From NCBI RefSeq assembly GCF_037975245.1, contig NC_092582.1, positions 6,552,001 through 6,616,000 on the forward strand: a stretch of DNA of 64,000 nt, in the 5' to 3' direction. Source of the stretch: Apostichopus japonicus (Eukaryota > Echinodermata > Holothuroidea > Aspidochirotida > Stichopodidae). Below the pieces are notes generated by a model. That model searched no databases, had not been told where the DNA came from, and worked only from the letters and a program-made list of their open reading frames with translations. Positions 43,501 through 55,500 of the stretch are shown piece after piece. The stretch's first letter is position 1; every line of letters begins with the position of its first letter. The translations under genes and the position numbers were made by a program.

Positions 43501-46500
43501 TGGGATGAATAGCTCTCTGTTATCATCAAGTAGCTGCAACATGAAAGTTTAATAAGTTTGCAATTTAAACCTGACATTTCTGCAAATATTTACAATTAGT
43601 AAACATTACTAATTAGTCCCAAAATTAGTCCCAAAAAAAAAAAAATTAGTCCCAAAAATAAGTTTGCAATAGAACCTGACATTTCTGCAAATGTTTTCTT
43701 ATTAGTAAACATTTCTAATTAGTCCCAAAATAATTGATCACCCTTCTAATGAGTCCACAAATGAGCTACTGTTTTAAAGTCTCACAAAAATGTTTTGAAG
43801 TCACTGGTGGCTTGCACCCTTTCACATGGCTTCGATTATGAACACCATTTGTAACTTTTTTGACAGAATAAAAATTTCACAAATTTTACAAATGCAATTC
43901 ATGAAAAATCGTGATAAAGTTTGTGAATGAGTTCCACTAGTCTGATATGCCTTAATCCTCAAAGAAAGTCATGCCTACCCTATTAAGAGCTTCCAAAACA
44001 TCCGATGGTGCCAAATTCAACTCATCAAGAATGATCCAGTAACCTTTCCTCATGGCATCGACAAGTACTCCTGAAAGGTGGGGTAAAAAATAGTTGCAAA
44101 ACTCAAATCACAAACGTTTATTGTTGATGTCAAATATTCTGTACCTTATAGTGAGTGTTTTTTGTGGCTCTCATGGGTTGGTGAAATGTAATTGTACAAT
44201 TCTGTGATGAGATTCAGATTGCTGCAGTCTAACTTTCAAGACAATTCAGCTACTATCGATACAATATGCCCTTTAATGTTTATGCATTTAACTACACACA
44301 TGCTTCTGGCAGTTTGTGAACAGTGTTTTCTCTCTTTTAAAGAAAAGTACGAAGAATTATGCTTACCCTCTTTGAAGACTAGCTTTCCAGTTTCGTCGGC
44401 AGCATAGAAGCCTACATACTCCTGTAGGTCAGTGTGCTCGTGGTTATTTACACGTACACAGACATTTCCTGTCAGCTGTGCCAGGTACTGTATCAAACTA
44501 GTCTTACCAACAGACGTCTCTCCTTGCAATAACACTGGAAACCGCCTGAACGAGAAAACAATTAGACATCTTCTGAGTCTGTTTTACAATTTTGTGCAGC
44601 AAAGCAGACGAATATCAATTTGTAATACAAATAGTGAAACGTATTCATGAAACCATATTACATAGGTTCTTAAAGGTGCCCTGCTGGCTGAATTAAGCCT
44701 GTGAAAGATTTCACTTTGGCCCAATGAAAAGGAAATCCGCTCACATTCTTGCACTTATGAGGTAGGAATACCAGTTCTTATGTCCTTGGCTCGAGCACCA
44801 TACCGGCCTACCCCTGCACATTGCTCAATGTAGGTACTGTAAGATTGTGGTTTTCTCACGCCCCTTGTACCAACCAATGTTTTTTCTGATCCTCGTAGAA
44901 AATTAGTTTCAGAATTCCTGCGATATTACATTGCTAAAATGAAGCCAATGTCTCTTGAATGTCTACCTATTAAATACTGTGTAGGTTAAAAACTATTCCT
45001 ATTGTTCTTTCATTTTCCCTCATTCAAAGTAATCTGAATCGGAAATATACAAGAGCGTTTTGAAACAAATCTCAACGTGTTTTCTCCCCGACCACTAACA
45101 AACCAATTAAGCCTGGCAACAGCTCCTTGCATATTGACTTGTGAATGATCTACTTCAGATCTCACCTGGCACTGACAATTCTGGCTAGCATCTTCAGGTT
45201 CCCTTTCACTGACTGTGTAAGAATATAACCCTTCGGTTTACATGGTTCCTTCTGACCCTGAGCGATCCAGTAACCTTCCACCTTGGTGAAGTCTCCGTTC
45301 AGAGGGGGAGGGATTGGCTGTCCAAGGATCCCTTTCACACTTGTCTTTCCCACGATGTACTTTAGAATCAACTGCCTGACCATCGGACATGAAGCCTTGT
45401 CTAGCTGGGTCAGGAAGCTCAAGCAGAAACTCTAAAAGGAGCAGAAAAAATAAGGAATATTTATAATCCAAAAGAAACAAAGCAAAGCATCCATTTGGGA
45501 GAAACTACAAAATCAGCTGTTGTCTTTAAATAACGCACATCTTCCCCTTTTGTGAAAATGACAAACAAGTGACTTCACATCTTTCACTCTAAAAACTTAA
45601 CTAGCTGGGTCATACTTGCTCAGTTACAAGAGGACTATATTCCTGACTTGCAAAATTGATATGCACTTGAAACCCACACTAGACTAGCTAACAATTCTTT
45701 TTCATTGAGAATTTTAATATCTTCTATGACATAATGTCTCATATTAAAGTGATTGCTGTATGATTCTACAAATGTACGTGGCAACGTTACCTTAGGTACA
45801 ACAACCTTAGGTCTTTATCTTACATTCATTTTAGTGTTTGGAGATATTCAAAAAGTGTTTTCAAGTCAATACAAATTATGCAGTCGAATGAATGATGAGC
45901 TTTCCAACTCTACTCTTCTCAGTTAAACAAACTCATGTCTTGGATTCCCCAAGTCACTTGTGCAAATCCAAATCTAGTTTTGTTTATCCTTGTAAACTTT
46001 TATCATCTACATCACATCATACCTCGTAAAGAGATCGGGGTATGATTCCACAGGGGTTGGTGGCAGCATAACTGAGGGCTCGACATAAGGTTCTCAAGCT
46101 GAAGTGAGGGTGGTGTCCGGTCCCGTCCATCAGTTTGGTCTTCGATAAACTTCTCACTGAAGTGTAGAAGCTAAAGGAAAAGTGGCAAAACATGACTTAT
46201 AGCAGGAGCAATGGAACAAAGATAAAACAAATTCAGTCACAAAATGTGTAAATGTGATGCTCTATGAAGAGGTGGTCTTTTAATAAAATACAAATCATAC
46301 CTATTATTACATCACAATTGATTCAGAAAGTACTGCAAAGTATGAATAACAATTTTAAATTTTAAATTGTCCTTCTTAAGCATATGTCTTGTTCCTCCCA
46401 TCTCTCCAGTGTGAACAAAGTACTTTTTAAGACAAAGTTGCCCAGGAAAGAACCTGGGTACGAAAACCAAACTACCGAACGACTGATCTGCTCTCGACCC

Positions 46501-49500
46501 TAGTCCCCTTGCATCGGGACTGTGACTGTGTGATCATCGTCAGGTGTGTATCACCATTCCCCTCGAAAGGGGGGTGAACAAAGTATTGTAACACTGTTAC
46601 TGTTAAGCTGTCGAGCAATGGGGAGTTCTGTGTGGATGGTGTGGAGCCATTGTAGAAGTTTAATCCCCTTTGGAATTATAAGGGGATTATCCCTCTTGGC
46701 ATTAAGTAGACCAGTTTTAATTGTTACCAGATTATGGCTTTTGGGGCTGCTCCTATGGATCGGCGGCGTGTGGTATCAGGCTTTTCCTGGGATTGCTATG
46801 TAATGATGTAACACATGAGATATTTTCTAGGGATAATCATGTGATGTCATTCATCAAGGAGTACAATTGTTTCGGGAGGGTGGGAATGCACTGTAGCATT
46901 TGGGTGATATGTCTTAAGCTAAGTTCTAAGGTAAAGTTCACCATTTGCATAGATGTGGTATTTCCATGTATTGTTAATGGATTTATATAAAATGTTTTAC
47001 TTGAGTGGGACCGGACAGTCTACTCTGGTTGCCGTTGGAAGGAACATCTTGTTGGTAGGCTTCAGGGCCATGTAGCCTCAAGATTGTACAACACATCTAG
47101 TTCTATGCACTCAACATTACTGTAAGAAGTGGATTTATCTACTTTAACTGGATTTTGTACCTTTTATTTCTCTGTCTTTTTGTTTCTACTTGTTTTAGGT
47201 TTTGTAAAGCGCCTAGAGGCATTTTGGTATTTGGCGCTATATTAAGAACTTATTTATTATTATTATTATATTATGCAAAGCAGGTTGGCATTTGTACTTG
47301 TATAGTATTTAACAAAGTTCAAAGGACATAGCTTTCTTGCAAGGTAAAATCACATCACTTCTGCACATCACCAACAAAAAATCCTCAAATACACACAATA
47401 CTTAATATATTTTCTTCACAAAAAAAGAAGCACAGCGAATCCCCATACATTGGCAGGTGGGTTCGCCTTATTAATCCATTCATTGTCATTCCTGTCAAAG
47501 CCAACTTTTGGCTCGCAAAGTGCAAGGAAGAATGGATCTTTTCTAGAAAATGGGGCTTAAACTTAATTATCAAAGAAAAACTCACTTGACAATACTTTGG
47601 ACTCTTCCTGCTGAAAGGTTAAATCCTTTCAGATAATCACATATCAGTATCTGCAGGTCTGTGGGCGACACAAGCTCATCGACATAAAACTCTGTGAATC
47701 TGCAAAACAGGATAAAAAAAATGTCATAGATCCAATATTTCTACATCTGCAATCAAAAATAGGATCAAAGGAGGGGAAAAGGGAGCATATGATCTCTATC
47801 CCAATCTTCCAGAAATCTTGAGCATACTGGTTTTTAGTATGTCACCCCCCCCCCAAAAAAAAAACCCACACACAACCCAATGAAGTCAGAGCAGTAATAC
47901 TATATCAGATCACATTACTACTTCAATAGATTAAAATAACAAACTGTACTAATTTTAAAAAGATATAAATAAAGTTTTACCTGTTCCTAATGCCCATTGG
48001 TAGTTCCTTCTTCCCAATATCGGTGGCAGGATTCATGCAGGCAAACAGACGGAAGTCTGGATGACGAACCACTGGTTGAAGGTCTCTGTAATGCAGATAC
48101 AAAGATAAATTATGCAGTGCGAACGGTCATATTGAGACTTGCATTTACGGGTAGTACCATATTCAATCACCCTCCTAAAGTTAATGGCCGGTAGTGACTT
48201 GTTATGATAGCTGTAATGGTTCTGTAGCTTTACTCCTTTTTCCAGAACTATGTTTATAATGCCAACCAACTTTGAAAAATAGTTTGATTAGATGAATACA
48301 TGATTATGAATATTCACAAAAGAGCTCATAGTTTTATTCTATTCAAAACAGAGGTCCTACTTTGTCACAAAGTATACTCGAAAGGGACATTTGTGACACA
48401 CTTGGCCAAAGGTCAGCTACCCCTGATTTATGTGAACACAAATATATAACCGCTGAAGCAAATCCTTGTAGAAATGGTTACAAATCTCAAGTTATACAGG
48501 AAAAACACTTACCCCTTTTCCATCAACATCAAAGATGAATTTGGTCCCTCCAGGAGACTACTCAGGCACTCTAGTGTCTCAGCACTGGCCAGGTTGATTT
48601 CATCTAACAGTATCCAGTCTCCATCGTGTAGTGCCCTCACCAATGTGCCCTTCAAGGAAACATGGATAAACGGATGATACATGATGAAGACGGCCACATT
48701 ATTTCTACCACTCTTCAATCCATTCAATTCATGCATACTCTCTTTATTAACAGTTTTTTTGTAATGTGTAAAAGTAAGTTGGCCTGACGTTTCGATCCTA
48801 GCAGGATCTTCTTCAAAGGCTAAATGACAAGTAACACTAACAGAAGGGACAAAAACACGCACAGAATACAGACAGGTTAACGAGCATGGTGAACACAAAG
48901 AGATGGATGTAAGGGGATTAGTAGACAAGGGATGGCCAGAAGAAAGAAAGAAACCAACAGGGGAAGAGGAGAGGTAGGAGATAAACAGTGGAGGGACAAA
49001 GAGAGGATTAAGGGAATGGGGTAGGGAAAAAGTTTTTTTGTAAAGCGTGTAAATACTTTCTGACAACTCACCTCAACAAATGTAAAGGCCAGAGCACCTT
49101 CTGCATGCTTAATTTGGAGTTTTAACTTATTCAGTTTCTCGGACACTTGCTTCCATTCTTTGGATATCTCCTGCTGTTCCTGGGACGGATCTGAACATTA
49201 TAAACAGAATCAAGGAAAGGAAAATATATGGAAAACAAGAACAAACTCGTTAGCCTTCAGATATAGATTGGCATCTCACAGATGGGTGACTGCATTGTGA
49301 TCAATAGCTTCAGGACTTTCTCACTTCTATAAATAGCTGAGTATGTTTTGGAGGGGATGGGATGGGGTGGCAGGCAGACAGGGCTTACTACTACCATCAG
49401 CTACTTCCCTTTTTATAGATTTCAACAGACTCTGCAAATTCAAAATTCTTCTTGATTTTACATCAAGGGGATATTTTTGTCTGATTTCTTGATGATAATT

Positions 49501-52500
49501 ACACACATAAACTCAAAATTTCAAAGGACAATGCAACAATTCTTAACGACAGTGACTTACTTTTAATTGCCTTTTGTTTCTTTACGGCAGCGCCTGTGCT
49601 GTGAGTCATCAATTTCAACAAGTTCTGCCATTGGTGACCGTGGAAACTTTTCTGAATGTGTCCCAGGAATTTTAAGTTTTGCTTCCTTGAAAATGTCTTC
49701 ACAAAGATTTGCTCAAACTTCTCTCTGACCGGAGCTACAAGCCGACGTATATCGACTGGTTTGTACCTGCATGAGAGAGAAGAAGTTGAAATAAGGAAAT
49801 ATAGATATCAGACATATCTGATGAATAAATAATGTAGCCGATATGCTTCTTATGCTATGTTTGTCTAATGTATGAGAATATAATTCAAACGAGTATATGG
49901 GAACAATTTGAGAGGTGTTTGTATTTTAATTTTTCAGTTTGCTCTTTACATGTCATTTATGAAGGTTTACACCAACTATAACAAAGTCAATCAATTCAGA
50001 ATTTTCTAAACTTTACCTTCTGCTGGTTTTTAGTCAATTAATAATACAGTATTATTATTGGTTACATACAAATATTTCCATATGTGACTAATAGTATCAC
50101 TCACCCTCCAAGTAAATCTGTACTATCACTCTGTTGATTCATGTTGATGACCTTTAACCTTTGACCTGCCAGTTTAGCTAAATATTGCACAGTTGAGGTT
50201 TTTCCTGTGCCTGTCTCTCCTACAAGCAACACTGGTTCCGTCCTGAAGATACAGGCAGCGATTCTCTCCAAAAGAACCAGGGAATGTCTCGTGAAAGAGA
50301 AGTTACTGCGACTTCCACTGAAGAGGAGAGAGAAAAAAAGAAGAAACTTAGATGACCTTCATAACATTTTAGTAAAAGAAAAATTGTGGAAGTCTCTACT
50401 GAACAGCTAGATAACTGTGAACACGCATTGCATCCGGGTGCAGAATGACATCGCAGTATTTATCATCGCAAGGGATTTGTTCACGTTTAACTGATTAAAA
50501 ATGCTAACACTGACTACCAGCTTAAGGCAACTCCTCCGAAGAGAAGGAAGCATTTAGTCGCATAACATTGCAGACATAGATACTTGCTGTTTTATAGTGG
50601 AATATGTGTATTAAAGGCTACCAGTTTCATTTAAAGTTTGACCAAAGTTTTTATTTAGTAATATTTAATAACTTAAAAACGATTGTGGCCTTTAGTATGT
50701 AGACTACAATTACTCTCTGACTATTGCCCATGGTGAAACTTTATGATGAAAATTAAAGGATCAAAAGTACATTAACACCAAAATTCATACCATCTACCAA
50801 AGTTTGAGTCACTAATGAATCAAAAAGTCAACTGTTCATAGGTCAAAAGACATGACGATAAATTTTCACAGCCTGGGGAAGGTGTCAGTTGAGTAGTTGC
50901 CCCATCTTCATCATTGTGGAGAATATTAGTGTTGGTGGGTACCTACATGAAAATGTGACTGGTTTTGTAGCCTTAAAAGCTCAATGTTAGATCAGAATGT
51001 TTGAGGGAACTGCTACTATTCATAATATACATTTTTTATGGTCAAACTGGATTAGCAAGATGGTCAAATCACAGATAAGATAACTGTTTTGACTTTACTT
51101 ATTAATAACATTGTCGGACATACCTAAATATCTCTATATATGTTTTTTAAATTTTGTAAAACCACCCAGACACCCACATAGTATACACAAATGAGATGTC
51201 CACTGAAATCTAAACATATGATCTGTTCAAGAAGAACAGGGGTTTACTGGTACCCGAACATACCTCTCTAATGAGGCAATCTCTTGAACTTTCTTTCGAA
51301 GAGTGATTCTGCCCACCCTGACAGAAGTCGGATGTACTTCTATGGCAGGTTTGTAGCTCTGACAGAAATACTGGGTTTGTTCTCTGGAAATGTTGATCAG
51401 GGCACCGATGGCCTGGGCCGCAGCCAGTCGCATCTCAGGCTTGGGTAGGCAACTCGTGAAGCAATCCAAAGCCTGTGTATCAAAGAGGGAGAAAGCTAAA
51501 TCCAAGGAACTTTGACAATGTTTGTTTTCATGGCATTACAGGAGCAGAAATATTGATTCTAGTTGGTTCTTTAACCAGAAGGCACACAGACAGGGTTCAT
51601 AAACTGAACATGTTATTGGGTACATGACATTTGCATAATCTCATCAAACTATAAATTACTATTATAAAAGTTTCCTTTATGCAGGGTGAAAATGTTACTG
51701 TTTTCTTTTGAGAGAATAATTTGCTCTTTGCTATTGCTGATGTGTTTCTACTGTCATCTTAGGCACCATGTCAAAAGTGGTGAGCTGAGGGGGCTGCAGC
51801 ATCCTGCAGCTTGGCTGCATAGTAGGACAAACCTTTGTATGCTGTCAGTTTCACATAATAAGCACTGTAGGTCTGAAGACAAAATACATACTATTGATAT
51901 TGATTCATCCTAACCAGGGAGTTTCATAACAACTCCCTGTCCTAACTGAGCAAGGATTTTTGCAGCTGCTGCAGCTAGTTTTTTTGACATGATGCCTAAC
52001 TGTTCTAGAAAAAATTTCTGTGAACTGCTCACTATGGTTGTTGTTGTGAGATAGAGAGGCTGAATATCATATAAACAGATACCGATTACAACATATCACA
52101 CTTCTCACCTCCAGGAGGACCATGTTGGCTGTCTGGCTAGTTGTAAAGTCCTGATCTTGAGATACACGATCACACCATTTCAGAAGATCCCTTTCAGAAA
52201 GCACAAAAAAAAATTCGGATATGCTAGTACTTCAAGTAATGGTTACTAAGGGTCAACTTTTGCAAGCATTGTTACAGCTAACGTTTACTTTCTTTTTATC
52301 TATTTTAACATGAGATTGAATGTAACCTATTATGATTGGCTAAGAAGAACTGCCTTACTCCAGGCATGGCATACTCCAGGCATGGCATACTCCAGGCCTT
52401 AGTCCAAGCCATACTCCAGGCATGTAATTAGTTAAGTCATAAAGTAGTTAGTCATAATTTCACTTTACTGTTGCCAGATATATTCACACAATATCAGAAA

Positions 52501-55500
52501 ATTAGAAAGAAAAAGAAATGGAATTTTGTATCTTTCCCATACAAAATACTATATGGATGTGGTTTTCACCTATAGATGCAGAACATTTTCAACAATTTTG
52601 TTAACAAAATCAACATCAACAACCAGAACATCCATAACAATAGGGAATGCATCCTACCTTGTAGATACCAATCGATTGCCTCTTTGCTTCCAGTTGGTCT
52701 GTTCTAGTAATTCTGTGTTTGTTTCCATGGCAACAGCACCTTCTTCTTCCTCTTGCTCATGGTAGCTGGCACAGAGAAGTAGAAATATCTCAAGCAATTT
52801 ACCAGCAACTGTCTCTAGCTTAGGATACAGCTTGACAATCACCTATGGAAAAGAAACAAGACGTTAATACATGTGAATATGCAGAGAATCTAGAGAAAAA
52901 CTAACGTAAATTCAATAATATGCTTTTGAACTCAAACATAAAATTTTCCATCATCAGATATTCTGTAAATAGGTAAGTCATCACACCATGTTTTTCAGTC
53001 ATATCTATCTGTTAATTGTGTAACTTTTGCCCATTTTAATAACTACCTGGTATAGCTCATTCTTGGACAATGAATTGACTCTGATTTTCGTCCAGCAGTG
53101 GTCAAGTACTGCTGAGTGAGCGGACTGCTGTCTGTATAGACCACTGTCATGAGAGTAAAGCCTATAAATAAAAGAGAAAATGGATAGTAATTCTTTGCAT
53201 GATACTGATTAAACTTAAGTGCAAGTATGCTTGATAAAGGCAAGATATTCAAACACAGCTGAATGTAGCAGTGCAGTTTACAAATTCCAATTCACCAGTG
53301 ATGGGCAAAAAGCCAGGACTTTATATTGGTTTAATTGTAAACTTTACAAACCATTGAATACCAGATCTTGGTGACCTCTACCTCGTAACAAGAGAATCTA
53401 TACATCTACACAGTTAAGTGTATATACTGTATCTAATGGAAAGATACATCAATTGCACCAGAAACAGGGGGAAGCAAACTCATTCGCTAACGTAGGGATC
53501 ACTCCTCAAATTACCTCAGGGTAAAATTCCAACTTATGAATATGGGGAGACCCAATAGCAATATATGATACATTTTGCCATTGCTTTAACTTCCAGCCCT
53601 ACCCTATCTACTCTTTGACAAACATTACTATCTCTCTGTGAAGAAAATGCAGGGAGGGGGAGGAGAGGCTGGTCAGTGATGGTGTCTGCAAAATTAAGTA
53701 TCATTATTATATACAATGATAATCATAATAATAATAATAATAACACTTTGTATGCCAAAAATGAAAATTCTATAAAAGGCATTGAGTCAGAATTTTAGAA
53801 GATGAGATCACCTACCTCTGAGTTGCAAATATCTGGAATCCTGGTGCTGCTCTGATGGTGTCGCCGTGTCCTGGTACGGTCAGAGATCCAGACTCCAACA
53901 GAGGTAGAAGTACAGAAATAACATCCATTGGAGCGTAGTCTAGGTCCTCTAACAAGATCCACTTTCCCTCTTGGACAGCCTAGAGTACAAACAGCATCAC
54001 CATGGAAATGATGGAAACATTGACATCAAAGTGGGATTCAGGGATTGTCCCAAATTTCTAATGACGTGGATGTATATATTCAAATTTCGAAATTGACCCA
54101 TGTTAAAAAAAAAAAATCAGAAGCCCCCCCAACGAATTCCAAATATAGTAACATATGTCTCACCTGCCCTGCCTCTAATGTCTGGGTTTCTTTTACGAAA
54201 TTGTAGTTGAAATACCTTAATTATTTGTTCATCTTTTGAGGCTGCCATGATATTGCATATGCACACATGCGATGACAATTCCTAATTGCTGAATCAAATA
54301 CTATGTCTAATATAATTTCATTAAACTTTGTCAGAAACAATTTCTTCAAGATACAGTGAAGAATAATAACTGCATTCTTTAACATTAAATTTACATTGAC
54401 CACCACATACAACAGTACATAAGATACAATGCATGTCATTTATAGTATATGTACCTGTGTTAGGGGACCAGGCTGCCAGACAAACTCTCCTGGAATCTCT
54501 GTGCATCGGTATGTTCCCACAAGTGCCTTAAGGAAAGAAACAGGAACACAGACTTTAAAAAGATTGAAAGGGGCTTGCTGTTGGTTTGAAAAGGTTACAT
54601 GGATTTCTCCTGCCTGCTAAATCAGCAATATTATCAACATTAAGAGGGTTTACCACTCTCATCGGGTCCCTCAATTATTTGCATATAATCAATATTTGAA
54701 AATCATGTTACATAAGATCTTGTACTGATCCCTATTGGTCCCTCAAGTATTTGCATGTTGCCGTGGTGATGATTAAATTTGTTATGTCACAATCATAACT
54801 TACCTTGCTATCGGTCTGATCCCCGAGTTGTACCTTGATGAGGTCGCATGGATTTCCCCTGCCTGTTAGATTAGCAATATGTTCAACATAAGAGGTTTTC
54901 CCACTCCCAACAGGTCCCTCAAGCAAAACTGGTGATCCTGAAACAATTGCTAGGGCCAGATTCTGCAAACTGGTTTTTGTTGACTGTACTGGAATGATTA
55001 CATGTGCAGATGGCACACCCTTTACAAAAAAAAGAAAGAAGAAAAAGCTTTAATTTTAAGCTATAACCTATGGCACACAGTTCAACGTATTCAGACTAAT
55101 GGAAAGGTTTCTACGATTGCTGATATCCAGAGCAAATCCCATCAACAAATACATTCAAATTATGACATTTCTCTCATTGGCAAACTCTTAACTGTTAATG
55201 ACAACTCTCTTCAACTTGGTTCAATTGTTTGTTTTCGGCAACTTGAGAGTATTCTGTAATGTTCCAAAAGTGACTGCAATTTATTCATATCTATTAGATA
55301 CCTTCCTCCACGTTTCTACCAGACAATCTCTAAGAACAAATCTAAAACACCACAATCACGATCTACTGAAAAACCAAGGAAATATTGTCCTGACTCTTTG
55401 AATCCAGCTTAAACGGTAAAGGCACATCATCAATGAGATTATGGCAAAGATTTAGATTCCACACAAAAACCACTTCTTTCAAGATAGATGTGAAGCCTTA

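Noticed and set aside
46546-46990. Hydrophobic plus-strand frames as a membrane protein
   Set aside because: Overlapping short frames inside an MDN1 intron next to a retroelement tail; no start context or conservation evidence.
54460-54560. U12-type intron because of TTTCCTTAAG before exon 8
   Set aside because: The partner donor after exon 7 is an ordinary GTAAGT, so this is a U2 intron with a chance branch-like motif.
55002-55259. Plus-strand 85-codon frame, possibly retroelement-derived
   Set aside because: Partly antisense to exon 7 and not similar to any reverse transcriptase or gag motif I can recognise.
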